Source: Thiomicrospira sp.
Lineage (GTDB): Bacteria > Pseudomonadota > Gammaproteobacteria > Thiomicrospirales > Thiomicrospiraceae
DNA: 63,512 nt
Assembly (NCBI GenBank): GCA_030826915.1
Contig: JAUUDE010000065.1
Location: forward strand, 1 to 63,512
Reading direction: 5' to 3'
The number at the start of each line of letters is the position of its first letter. Position 1 is the stretch's first letter. Shown here in pieces: positions 10,378-20,850 of the stretch. The notes under the pieces were generated by a model. That model saw only the letters and a program-made list of their open reading frames with translations. It had not been told where the DNA came from and searched no databases. Made by a program: the position numbers and the translations under genes.

Positions 10378-11919
10378 ATGCAATTGAATGCCTCTGAAAT
10401 CAGCAACCTAATCAAAGACCGTATTAAAGGTTTTGACGGTGCAGCTGAGTCTGGCAGCGAAGGAACAGTCGTTAGCATCGCTGATGGTATCGCACTTGTT
10501 CACGGTGTCTCAGACGTAATGTATGGTGAGATGGTTCAGTTCGACGAAAACACATTCGGTATGGCTCTAAACTTAGAGTCAGATTCTGTTGGTGTTGTTG
10601 TACTTGGTGAATATGAGCACATCTCAGAAGGTGCTAAAGTAACTTGTACTGGTCGCATCTTAGAAGTACCAGTAGGTCCAGAAATGAACGGTCGCGTAGT
10701 TGACGGTTTAGGTCGTCCAGTAGACGGTAAAGGTCCTATTGAAACTAAAGTAACATCACCTATCGAGCGTATCGCTCCAGGTGTAATCGATCGTCAATCT
10801 GTTGACGAGCCAATGATGACTGGTATTAAGTCTATCGATTCAATGATTCCTGTTGGCCGTGGTCAGCGTGAGTTAATCATCGGTGACCGTCAGACTGGTA
10901 AGACTGCAATCGCTATCGATGCAATCATCTCTCAGAAAGACACTGGTGTTAAATGTATTTACGTAGCAATGGGGCAAAAAGCTTCTACAGTTGCTAACGT
11001 AGCACGTAAATTAGAAGAATACGGCGCAATGGATAACACAGTTATCGTTTCTGCTAACGCTTCTGACCCTGCTGCTCTGCAGTACCTAGCTGCTTTTGCT
11101 GGTTGTGCTATGGGTGAATACTACCGTGACCGTGGTGAAGATGCGTTAATCATCTATGATGATTTAACTAAGCAAGCCCAGTCATACCGTCAGATTTCAT
11201 TACTACTTCGTCGTCCACCAGGTCGTGAAGCATTCCCTGGTGACATCTTCTATCTACATTCTCGTTTACTTGAGCGTGCTGCTCGTGTATCTGCTGACTA
11301 TGTTGAGAAGTTCACAAACGGTGAAGTAAAAGGTAAGACTGGTTCTTTAACTGCTCTACCAATTATTGAAACACAAGCTGGTGACGTATCTGCATTCGTA
11401 CCAACTAACGTAATCTCGATTACTGATGGTCAGATTTTCCTAGAGACAGGATTGTTCTCTCAGGGTATCCGTCCTGCGGTTAACGCTGGTTTATCTGTAT
11501 CACGTGTTGGTGGTGCTGCACAAACTAAAGCAATCAAGAAGTTAGGTGGTGGTATCCGTCTTGACTTAGCACAATACCGTGAATTAGCGGCGTTTGCTCA
11601 GTTTGCATCGGATCTTGATGCTGCAACTAAAGCACAGTTAGAGCGCGGTAAGCGTGTTACTGAGCTAATGAAGCAGAAGCAATACTCTCCATTAACTATC
11701 GCAGAAATGGCTATCTCTTTGTACGCTGCTAATGAAGGCTACTTAGATGATGTAGAAGTAGATAAAGTATTAGACTTTGAAGCTGCTCTACATGCTCACT
11801 TGAACTCTGCAAATGCTGAATTAGCTGCCCAAATCAATGAGAAGGGTGACTGGAATGGTGACATCGTTGATGCTGTTAAAGCATGCGTAGAATCATTCAA
11901 GGCTAACGGCGTTTACTAA
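10378..11919 (+). CDS. atpA: ATP synthase F1 subunit alpha
   Basis: Non-catalytic nucleotide-binding subunit of the F1 head. The 513 residues match E. coli AtpA in length. Walker A is GDRQTGKT, and the arginine-finger region [15 protein letters not shown] is present. Codon use is strongly biased, as expected of a highly expressed gene, and no CAGGCCTG copies occur in it. Confidence 0.98.
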   Translation: MQLNASEISNLIKDRIKGFDGAAESGSEGTVVSIADGIALVHGVSDVMYGEMVQFDENTFGMALNLESDSVGVVVLGEYEHISEGAKVTCTGRILEVPVGPEMNGRVVDGLGRPVDGKGPIETKVTSPIERIAPGVIDRQSVDEPMMTGIKSIDSMIPVGRGQRELIIGDRQTGKTAIAIDAIISQKDTGVKCIYVAMGQKASTVANVARKLEEYGAMDNTVIVSANASDPAALQYLAAFAGCAMGEYYRDRGEDALIIYDDLTKQAQSYRQISLLLRRPPGREAFPGDIFYLHSRLLERAARVSADYVEKFTNGEVKGKTGSLTALPIIETQAGDVSAFVPTNVISITDGQIFLETGLFSQGIRPAVNAGLSVSRVGGAAQTKAIKKLGGGIRLDLAQYRELAAFAQFASDLDAATKAQLERGKRVTELMKQKQYSPLTIAEMAISLYAANEGYLDDVEVDKVLDFEAALHAHLNSANAELAAQINEKGDWNGDIVDAVKACVESFKANGVY

Positions 11920-11933
11920 TTAAGGAGTAGGCC

Positions 11934-14208
<2,275 letters not shown>

Positions 14209-14214
14209 TTTGTT

Positions 14215-14649
14215 ATGGCAGTCTCAATGCAAGTAGATATTGTAAGTGCAGAAGGTGAACTATTTTCTGGTAAAGCAGAGATGCTTTTTGCACAGGCTGC
14301 CGACGGTGAGGTTGGTATTATGCCTCACCACACCCAGTTTCTAAGCTCTTTGAAGCCTGGAACAGTACGTGTTGTAAGCGGCGATGAAGAAGATCACTTC
14401 TACATCAGCGGTGGTATCATTGAAATCCAGCCAAGTGTTGTAACTGTTCTTGCAGATACAGCAATTCGTGCTGCTGATATTGATGAAGCTGAAGCTAATG
14501 CTGCTAAACAGCGTGCTGAAGAAGCAATGGACTCAGCTAAAACTGAAACTGATATCGCAAGAGCTCAGGTTGAGTTGGCTGAAGCCGTAGCTCAAATTCA
14601 AGCGGTTACCAAACTTCGTGATCGTTTGCATAAAACTGGGTTGGCTTAA
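14215..14649 (+). CDS. atpC: ATP synthase F1 subunit epsilon
   Basis: Epsilon couples the gamma shaft to the c ring and can inhibit ATP hydrolysis. The 144-residue protein has the N-terminal beta-sandwich (MQVDIVSAEGELFSG, GEVGIMPHHTQFLS) and a complete C-terminal helical pair. It is six bases after atpD and ends the operon. Confidence 0.95.
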   Translation: MAVSMQVDIVSAEGELFSGKAEMLFAQAADGEVGIMPHHTQFLSSLKPGTVRVVSGDEEDHFYISGGIIEIQPSVVTVLADTAIRAADIDEAEANAAKQRAEEAMDSAKTETDIARAQVELAEAVAQIQAVTKLRDRLHKTGLA

Positions 14650-14665
14650 CTGTTACCCTAAAGAG

Positions 14666-14693
14666 AAAAGCGGCTATAGCCGCTTTTTTTTCG
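14666..14693 (+). terminator. Rho-independent terminator of the atp operon
   Basis: A perfect 22-base palindrome (AAAAGCGGCTA and its complement) is followed by a run of T, 17 bases after the atpC stop. Confidence 0.92.
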
Positions 14694-14817
14694 CCTATCG
14701 TTTTGTTTAGTTGCTTACTATCAATCTCTTCGTTGGAAACGAGTCGTGTAGTAAACTACACTCACTTATTCCGCCTCGACCTTGATTGGTAATCAATCTA
14801 AACAAACTCGATAGGCG
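14692..14817. repeat. Long intergenic inverted repeat (hairpin element 2)
   Basis: Arms at 14692-14726 and 14784-14817 are reverse complements with few mismatches and would form a hairpin of about 35 pairs. Its tip is a smaller perfect stem at 14746-14761 (GTGTAGT-AA-ACTACAC). It starts in the T run of the atp terminator and ends 80 bases before glmU. There is no reading frame inside. It has the architecture, not the sequence, of the elements at 2206 and 28365. Confidence 0.7.
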
Positions 14818-14897
14818 TATTTCATTTATGTATAGTTTCTATATTAATAGATACATTATGTTTCTATTTGTATATGAATTGTTAACTAGGAATTTAT

Positions 14898-16262
14898 ATG
14901 GCTCTTAAAGTTGTAATTCTTGCTGCGGGTAAAGGCACTCGTATGCGTTCTAAGTTACCTAAGGTTTTGCAGCCTTTGGCTGATAAAGCATTATTACAGC
15001 ATGTTATTGATACCGCACAACAGCTCCATTGTGATGAGATAATTACAGTTATTGGCCATGGTGCAGAATCGGTTCAATCTTCGGTATCGGGCAATAACCT
15101 TGTTTTTGCAATGCAAGAACAGCAATTAGGCACAGGCCACGCAGTCGTAATGGCAGATGAATTTTATAATGCGGATGATACCGTATTAATTCTTTACGGT
15201 GATGTTCCGCTAACAACTGAGAGTACCTTAACAGACTTACTTTCTCTGGTAGATGATACCAACCCTTTAGCACTGCTTACCATTACGCTTGAAGAGTCCA
15301 CAGGCTATGGTCGTATTGTTCGTGATCAACACAGTTCCGTGCAAGCAATTGTAGAACAAAAAGATGCCAACCCAGAACAACTGGCTATTAAAGAAGTCAA
15401 CACAGGTATCATGGCAGTTAAGGGCGCTCAGCTTAAAAAATGGTTGTCTTCCTTAGACAACAGTAATGCACAGGGCGAATACTACCTAACCGATATTATC
15501 GCTATGGCAGTCAACGATGGTTTCAAAGTACAAACCACCCAACCCGCCAATGAACTAGAAGTATTAGGCGTAAACGATAAACGCCAACTTCAAGGTCTAG
15601 AACGTGCCTATCAAAGATTACTCGCCGATGAATTGATGGTAAAAGGGGTAACCTTAATTGATGCCAATCGAATCGATATACGTGGAACAGTTGAAACAGC
15701 CAAAGATGTACAGATTGATGCCAATGTCATCCTAGCAGGCCTGGTACGTTTAGGCGAAAACGTCGAGATTGGCGCAAACTGTATTCTTAAAAATGTCACT
15801 ATTGCTGACAATACGGTTATTCACCCTTTTAGTCATTTAGAAGACTGCATTGTTGGTGAAGATTGTATTATTGGCCCTTATGCTCGTTTGCGTCCAGGCA
15901 CAGAATTAGCCAATAATGCCAAAATTGGTAACTTTGTTGAAACCAAAAAAGCCAAGATTGGCGAAGGTTCAAAAATTAACCACCTAAGCTATGTGGGCGA
16001 TACCGATATGGGGCAAGAGGTTAATATTGGCGCTGGTACCATCACCTGTAATTACGATGGTGTAAACAAGCACAAAACCATTATTGGAGACCGTGTGTTT
16101 GTAGGCTCAGACACTCAATTGGTTGCACCAGTACAAATTGGTGATGATGCCACCATAGGCGCAGGTTCAACCATCACCAAAGATGCACCACAAGCTCAAT
16201 TAACCTTGTCTCGTTCTAAACAGCTAACCATTGTAAGTTGGCAAAAACCCACCAAAAAATAG
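14898..16262 (+). CDS. glmU: Bifunctional GlcNAc-1-P uridylyltransferase / GlcN-1-P acetyltransferase
   Basis: GlmU makes UDP-GlcNAc for peptidoglycan and lipid A. The N-terminal pyrophosphorylase half has LAAGKGTRM (residues 8-16). The C-terminal half is a left-handed beta helix of hexapeptide repeats with the acetyl-CoA-binding GNFVETKKAKIG and the catalytic INHLSYVGD segment. The 454 residues fit the family. CAGGCCTG at 15736 is read as Ala-Gly-Leu. It follows the atp operon, as in many gammaproteobacteria. Confidence 0.97.
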   Translation: MALKVVILAAGKGTRMRSKLPKVLQPLADKALLQHVIDTAQQLHCDEIITVIGHGAESVQSSVSGNNLVFAMQEQQLGTGHAVVMADEFYNADDTVLILYGDVPLTTESTLTDLLSLVDDTNPLALLTITLEESTGYGRIVRDQHSSVQAIVEQKDANPEQLAIKEVNTGIMAVKGAQLKKWLSSLDNSNAQGEYYLTDIIAMAVNDGFKVQTTQPANELEVLGVNDKRQLQGLERAYQRLLADELMVKGVTLIDANRIDIRGTVETAKDVQIDANVILAGLVRLGENVEIGANCILKNVTIADNTVIHPFSHLEDCIVGEDCIIGPYARLRPGTELANNAKIGNFVETKKAKIGEGSKINHLSYVGDTDMGQEVNIGAGTITCNYDGVNKHKTIIGDRVFVGSDTQLVAPVQIGDDATIGAGSTITKDAPQAQLTLSRSKQLTIVSWQKPTKK

Positions 16263-16275
16263 AGTCAAATACACG

Positions 16276-16530
16276 ATGAAATATTGCGATATAGCAGGCA
16301 ACCTTTGCGAACCCTTTAAAAAAGCCATGAACGACCAGGCCTGGCAGATTACACATCAAGATGTTGGGCAAACCGAACTATTGGCCTATGGTTATGTCAT
16401 TGCATGGGAAAAAGACGGCAATAAAGTACTTTTGCAATACTCTGATCGCCAAGGCCAAGTACAAGCGAATTTAGAAATCTCGCCTGCGGTGTATGATGAG
16501 ATTATGACAACCATCGCTGAGCTCACTTAG
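16276..16530 (+). CDS. Small hypothetical protein
   Basis: An 84-residue soluble protein, 13 bases after glmU and 57 bases before ubiA, in the same direction. It has no signal peptide, membrane segment or motif I recognise. A CAGGCCTG copy at 16336 is read as Gln-Ala-Trp. Its codon use resembles its neighbours, so I think it is real. Confidence 0.6.
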   Translation: MKYCDIAGNLCEPFKKAMNDQAWQITHQDVGQTELLAYGYVIAWEKDGNKVLLQYSDRQGQVQANLEISPAVYDEIMTTIAELT

Positions 16531-16587
16531 TAGCGTTATTTAAGCGATGTAAACTCTTTTAACTCACTAAGCCATCCATACAGATTT

Positions 16588-17439
16588 ATGCATAAATTAC
16601 GTTCTTACATCTCCTTAACACGGTTAGACAGGCCTGTGGGTATCTACCTTGTGCTTTGGCCTGCATTGTGGGCATTATGGTTGGCTTCAGACGGCATGCC
16701 TTCAGCGTATTTACTGTTTGTCTTTATCTTTGGTGCCATACTCATGCGCTCGGCAGGTTGTGTCATTAATGATTATGCCGACAGAAACTTCGATGGCCAC
16801 GTGGAACGTACCTGTAATCGCCCATTAGCCACGGGCGAAATCTCCGCCAAAGCCGCACTGCTCTTTTTTGCCGTGTTGTGCCTAATTGCTTTTGCATTCG
16901 TTCTAACCCTAAACAGTCTTACCGTCTATCTCTCTTTTATTGCGGTTTTTCTGGCGGCTTTATACCCTTTTATGAAACGCCATACCTACTGGCCGCAAGC
17001 CTTTTTAGGTGCGGCGTTTGCCTGGGCAATACCCATGGCCTTTGCCGCCGTACAAAATGACGTGCCGTGGCAGGTATGGCCTATCTTTGCCGCCACTATG
17101 ATCTGGTCTCTTATATACGACACCGCCTACGCCGTGGGCGATATGAAAGACGACTTAAAAATCGGCGTAAAATCCACCGCCATTCTATTTGCTGACAAAC
17201 TGGTACCCATTATTGGCCTATTTCAACTTATCATGCTTACGCTGCTAATCTGGATAGGTAATCTGTTTACCATGGGTTCTGTGTATTACACAGGCCTGGT
17301 CATAGTGGCAATCTGGTTTGTCTATGATTTAATGCGATTAAATGAAAAAGACGATGCCTTAGCCTTTAAAGTCTTTATTCAAAATCACTGGATTGGGCTG
17401 ATTATTTTAATCAGTATCGCATTAGATAAAGCAATCTAG
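16588..17439 (+). CDS. ubiA: 4-hydroxybenzoate octaprenyltransferase
   Basis: UbiA joins the polyprenyl tail to 4-hydroxybenzoate in ubiquinone synthesis. The 283-residue membrane protein has both aspartate-rich motifs: NDYADRNFDGHVERT and YDTAYAVGDMKDD. Eight or nine helices are evident. UbiC, which makes its substrate, is encoded 2.8 kb away on the other strand. CAGGCCTG copies lie at 16629 (read as Arg-Pro-Val) and 17291 (Thr-Gly-Leu). Confidence 0.96.
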   Translation: MHKLRSYISLTRLDRPVGIYLVLWPALWALWLASDGMPSAYLLFVFIFGAILMRSAGCVINDYADRNFDGHVERTCNRPLATGEISAKAALLFFAVLCLIAFAFVLTLNSLTVYLSFIAVFLAALYPFMKRHTYWPQAFLGAAFAWAIPMAFAAVQNDVPWQVWPIFAATMIWSLIYDTAYAVGDMKDDLKIGVKSTAILFADKLVPIIGLFQLIMLTLLIWIGNLFTMGSVYYTGLVIVAIWFVYDLMRLNEKDDALAFKVFIQNHWIGLIILISIALDKAI

Positions 17440-17673
17440 ACCTATCTTACAAGCCAGTTAAAAGCTACCAGGCCTGCTAACTTCATAGCGAGTTTGGTCA
17501 TCCCCTGTTAAAGGATTTAATTCAATAACACGCTTCTATCTAATAAGAGTATTTACTTATTATTGTGTTTTGCACTATGATGGGTGCATGTTATTTATTT
17601 CGCTACTTCACTCGTCTTTACATTCGTTAACGCAAATGTACATTGCGGCCACCGCACACGTTAAATTGTGCCT

Positions 17674-17699
17674 AAAAAGGGTAGCGTCCCCTTTTTTTT
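17674..17699 (+). terminator. Probable Rho-independent terminator
   Basis: Stem AAAAAGGG / CCCTTTTT with a seven-base loop and a T run. It lies 235 bases after ubiA and before the transposase unit. The 412-base gap also holds one CAGGCCTG at 17469 and the left transposase-associated inverted repeat. I see no convincing gene in it. Confidence 0.6.
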
Positions 17700-17746
17700 C
17701 TTTTTTTGGTTTTATTCACTTAAGCTCTAGCAACACCTCCCCGAAT

Positions 17747-17828
17747 AATTGGGGTCAGAGTAAAATTAAATTCATAAGATATTGATTTTTATGGTTAAAT
17801 TAAAAATAACTTTACTCTGACCCCAATT
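17747..17828. repeat. Inverted repeat upstream of the RAYT transposase
   Basis: Eighteen-base perfect arms (17747-17764 and 17811-17828; AATTGGGGTCAGAGTAAA and its complement) are separated by a 46-base A+T-rich loop. I know this GGGGTCAGAGTAAA sequence as a common companion of REP-associated tyrosine transposase genes in gammaproteobacteria. It ends 23 bases before the transposase start and could be its recognition hairpin or a control structure. Confidence 0.75.
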
Positions 17829-17851
17829 AAAGTGGGTTTTTAGGAGGTTTT

Positions 17852-18555
17852 ATGGCTCGTTTGGCTCGTGTTGCTCCCATTGGAGTGCCTGTACATGTTT
17901 ATCAGCGTGGTAATAACCATATCAGGTGGTGTTTGGAGAAGAGGCGGATTTTGTTGCGTATTTGGGTTGGTTAATTGAGTATTCTCAAAAGTATGCTGTT
18001 GAAATCCATGCTTGGTGTTTGATGACCAATCACATCCATTTATTGTGTACTCCAAGACAGCAGGGGGCAATCAGTAAAATGATGCAGGCGGTTGGCAGGC
18101 ATTATGTTCGTTATTTTAATTATCAGTATCAAAGAAGCGGTACTTTGTGGGAGGGGCGTTATAAGTCTTGTTTGGTGCAGGAGGATAGTTATTTATTGGA
18201 TTTGTATTTTTATATCGAAATGAATCCTGTAACAGCAGATATGGTTAAAGAGCCATCTGAGTATGCTTGGTCGAGTTATCAAATGAACGCATTGGGTAAG
18301 TCGTCTAAATTAGGTACACCTCATCCTTTATATTTGGCATTGGGTGAGGATGAGAAACGTCGTCAAAGCGCTTATAGAGATTTATTTACAGGCCATGTTT
18401 TGGATGTAAAGTTAATTGAGGATATTGAGCAAGCGACTTTGAAGGGTATGGCTTTAGGTAATGATCAGTTTAAAGCTCAGATTGAGTTGCTTACAGGCAG
18501 GCGTGTGACATCGATAAAGCCTGGAAGACCAACGGGTTGGCGCAAGAAAAAATAG
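17852..18555 (+). pseudogene. REP-associated tyrosine (Y1, IS200-like) transposase, frameshifted
   Basis: RAYT proteins are single-copy HUH transposases thought to spread REP hairpins. The expected start is the ATG at 17852 after TAGGAGG, giving MARLARVAPIGVPVHVYQRGNNH. That frame then runs into a stop. The rest (from GEEADFVAYLGWL) is in another frame, open from 17926. The break is near 17918-17923, two bases too many or one too few. Downstream the HUH pair (NHIHLL), the candidate catalytic Tyr in GRHYVRYFN and the typical EMNPVTADMV are intact. It is a pseudogene unless this is a sequencing error or frameshifting occurs. Confidence 0.8.
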
Positions 18556-18604
18556 TCTTTTGAACCAACCAGGCCTGGTTAGTTTGGTTTTTGGCAGTAA
18601 TAAA

Positions 18605-19111
18605 TTATTGCAGTCGAGTTTCTTGTGGTACTTCCAGGATTGGATCTAGGTCTAAAGCCCAGTCTGATGAGTGCAGTGCTTGTGAAAAAATTTTAATTAA
18701 AGGGCCTAATAAATCGGCATGATAAGGTAGTACGACGCCTTGCCCTTGTTCTGGTTCAAACACCAGTTGTGGATTGTCACCATAAATGTCTTTAAAGGTG
18801 ATTTTGGCGATTAATATAGGTGTTTCACCTAATGGATATTGTGGGTTTTCAGGTACTTGATAGGCACTATCGTAGTCACCTTGTAGCTGCGTTTTTTCTT
18901 TTTCTAGTTGCTGTTCTTGTGATTTCTTTAAATCAAAAAGCGATTTTCCACTGGTAGGGTGTTGGCCGTGTAATACCGGGATTAATAATTTCATAAATCT
19001 TCGGGTAATCCAGGCTAGATACACCTGTTCATTGATGGTTTTGATTTTTAGGAGTATTCTGTCTTCAGAGGGGGTATAAGAAGCTTGAATTTGGTTAATT
19101 TTATCGCTCAT
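18605..19111 (-). CDS. Conserved hypothetical protein
   Basis: A 168-residue soluble protein with the pattern SEDRILLKIKT near the start and LAWITRRFMKLLIPVL after it, then a Gln/Lys/Glu-rich segment. I recall proteobacterial proteins of unknown function with a similar EDRILL...LTRR core but know no role. It is divergent from the gene at 19141 with only 29 bases between the two starts, so the promoters must overlap the opposing genes or the shared spacer. Confidence 0.65.
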   Translation of the reverse strand: MSDKINQIQASYTPSEDRILLKIKTINEQVYLAWITRRFMKLLIPVLHGQHPTSGKSLFDLKKSQEQQLEKEKTQLQGDYDSAYQVPENPQYPLGETPILIAKITFKDIYGDNPQLVFEPEQGQGVVLPYHADLLGPLIKIFSQALHSSDWALDLDPILEVPQETRLQ

Positions 19112-19140
19112 AGTTCGGGTTCAGACAGTAGGTTGTTTAA

Positions 19141-20175
19141 GTGAAAAAAACTATTATAAAAGCTTTACTGGTTACAAGTACATTATTCTCAAGTTACAGC
19201 TGGGCTGAAGATAAATCTGAGATGCTGTCTAAAAAAGATAAGCCTTTGTTAGAAAAATTAGAAAACAGTTCTATTCAGAGTTATCTATCTGAATTATCCA
19301 ATGCACAGGCCTATATTGGTGGTTATGTGCAAGGTTTTGGCGAGGGCTTAGATCGGTTTTTTGGCAGCGAAGAATTAAACGCTGTTCAAAAGGGCAGTCG
19401 ATTGATCGTCTATACTCCGTTTACTTTATATGATGATGGGCATACTACCAGTAGTATGAACTTTCGTGCTCAAATTGATTTGCCTAGAACGAATCATCGT
19501 TGGAAAGTCTTAGTATCCTCTTTTGAAGGGGATGAAGAACAGAATACCAATAGTATCAGCAATTCGGAACTAAACAGTAGTACAACCCAACAAGCGGTTG
19601 ATGATAGTAGCCAAAATACTATAGCGGGACGTTACTTATTTAACTTGTCAGAAAACACTTTTAGTCACATAGATATGGGTCTAAAGTTTATTAACTATAT
19701 TGAGCACAATCCTTACATCAAGTATAAAGTTCGCTATAAAAAAGCACTGTCTGAATCGTTAAATAGCCGTACCACACAAAATGTGTATTTAGAACGAGCC
19801 AGAGGGTTTGCATTGGAATCTCAGCAAGTTTTTGATAAAAAACTTAACCCTGATTGGCTGGCAAGAAGTCAAACGTCTGCGACCTGGTGGCGTGATGATA
19901 AGGAGGTTTTAGTTAACCAAAAAGGAATCCTATTTGAAAGCGTTTCCCCTTATCGAGCCAGAGCGTATTTTATAGATGGTAATTGGAATATTGATAATCA
20001 GGTATCGACGTTTGAATCGGTATCTTTAGGAATGAATTGGCGAGAACAGTTGTACAAAGATTGGTTATTTGCCGAGGTAGAGCCTAGAGTTGCATGGTAT
20101 GAAGCGACCAATTTTGAGGAGCCTGTATACAGCCTTAGATTCATGCTTGAAATGCATTTCTATGCGTTAAAGTAA
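19141..20175 (+). CDS. Exported protein, possibly outer-membrane, unknown
   Basis: A 344-residue protein starting at GTG with a clear signal peptide (MKKTIIKALLVTSTLFSSYSWA, cleavage near residue 22). The mature part is rich in alternating polar/aromatic stretches and ends in ...SLRFMLEMHFYALK. This suggests beta structure and possibly an outer-membrane barrel, though the last residue is Lys rather than Phe. I do not recognise the family. It lies between two minus-strand genes and is transcribed alone. Confidence 0.65.
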   Translation: MKKTIIKALLVTSTLFSSYSWAEDKSEMLSKKDKPLLEKLENSSIQSYLSELSNAQAYIGGYVQGFGEGLDRFFGSEELNAVQKGSRLIVYTPFTLYDDGHTTSSMNFRAQIDLPRTNHRWKVLVSSFEGDEEQNTNSISNSELNSSTTQQAVDDSSQNTIAGRYLFNLSENTFSHIDMGLKFINYIEHNPYIKYKVRYKKALSESLNSRTTQNVYLERARGFALESQQVFDKKLNPDWLARSQTSATWWRDDKEVLVNQKGILFESVSPYRARAYFIDGNWNIDNQVSTFESVSLGMNWREQLYKDWLFAEVEPRVAWYEATNFEEPVYSLRFMLEMHFYALK

Positions 20176-20207
20176 GCTCAGGTTTACCTATTTCTAATGA
20201 TTGAACT

Positions 20208-20813
20208 TTAGTTGACCAGGCCTGGTAAAAAGACTTCTGTGAGTAATAGAGGTACGTGATGTTGTTTAAAGATAGAACGTCTTGCAAAACCTGGTTGGTT
20301 GGCGGCATTGTTATCGCTTAAGTTCTCTACTAGGTGCGGCCAGTAATTGAGTTTGTCTTTTGAAAACTCAAAGGCAGAGCGTTGAATGCTTGGCATTTCA
20401 AACAAAACTTCACCTAAGGGTTTTGTACCCAAATTTTGTAGTTCGTACCAAGGGTTGTTAGGCTGAAAATTTGGAATAACTGTTCGTGCATAAACCCAAT
20501 TTTTATCATGACATTGAAGTAATACACAGCGTACCCAGGCCTGCTCATCTCTATGAAGTCCAAGTTTTTGAGATTCATTTAATAATGGTATTTCAAGTTT
20601 TTCGGATAACACCACCACTTGTAGATTTGGGCAAAGCCCTTTTAATTTTGCCGTTAAAGATTGAGGGGTGTTGAGCCAGGATTGGATTTTACGAGAAGGG
20701 GTGATGCGACGTAACAAGCCGGAAGGTTTCCAAAATTGTGTGTGTATGCTACTGGAAACCTTTTGTTTCTCTTGCATTAACCGTTTAATTTTAGAAATAA
20801 TCTCTTGAGACAT
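20208..20813 (-). CDS. ubiC: Chorismate pyruvate-lyase
   Basis: UbiC converts chorismate to 4-hydroxybenzoate, the ring precursor of ubiquinone. The 201-residue protein shows the family pattern: QAWVRCVLLQC, WVYARTVIP and the C-terminal FARRSIFKQHHVPLLLTEVF. The gene carries two CAGGCCTG copies, at 20536 (Gln-Ala-Trp) and 20217. The latter is in its last codons, so the protein ends LPGLVN. Confidence 0.9.
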   Translation of the reverse strand: MSQEIISKIKRLMQEKQKVSSSIHTQFWKPSGLLRRITPSRKIQSWLNTPQSLTAKLKGLCPNLQVVVLSEKLEIPLLNESQKLGLHRDEQAWVRCVLLQCHDKNWVYARTVIPNFQPNNPWYELQNLGTKPLGEVLFEMPSIQRSAFEFSKDKLNYWPHLVENLSDNNAANQPGFARRSIFKQHHVPLLLTEVFLPGLVN

Positions 20814-20850
20814 GCTCTACCTTTTTAAAAAACTCATCAACTTAGCTGGC

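Noticed and set aside
16795-16810. parS-like sequence CCACGTGGAAC within ubiA
   Set aside because: It matches only part of the 16-base parS palindrome (left half poor) and encodes the conserved UbiA motif GHVERT, which explains the bases.
17570-17785. 71-codon open frame between ubiA and the transposase
   Set aside because: Low-complexity Ser/His/Leu translation that runs through the terminator and the inverted repeat; no ribosome binding site.
17469-18577. CAGGCCTG copies as REP elements moved by the RAYT
   Set aside because: Twenty copies lie in frame inside conserved genes at different codon phases, which transposition of a hairpin would not produce; kept only as an open question.
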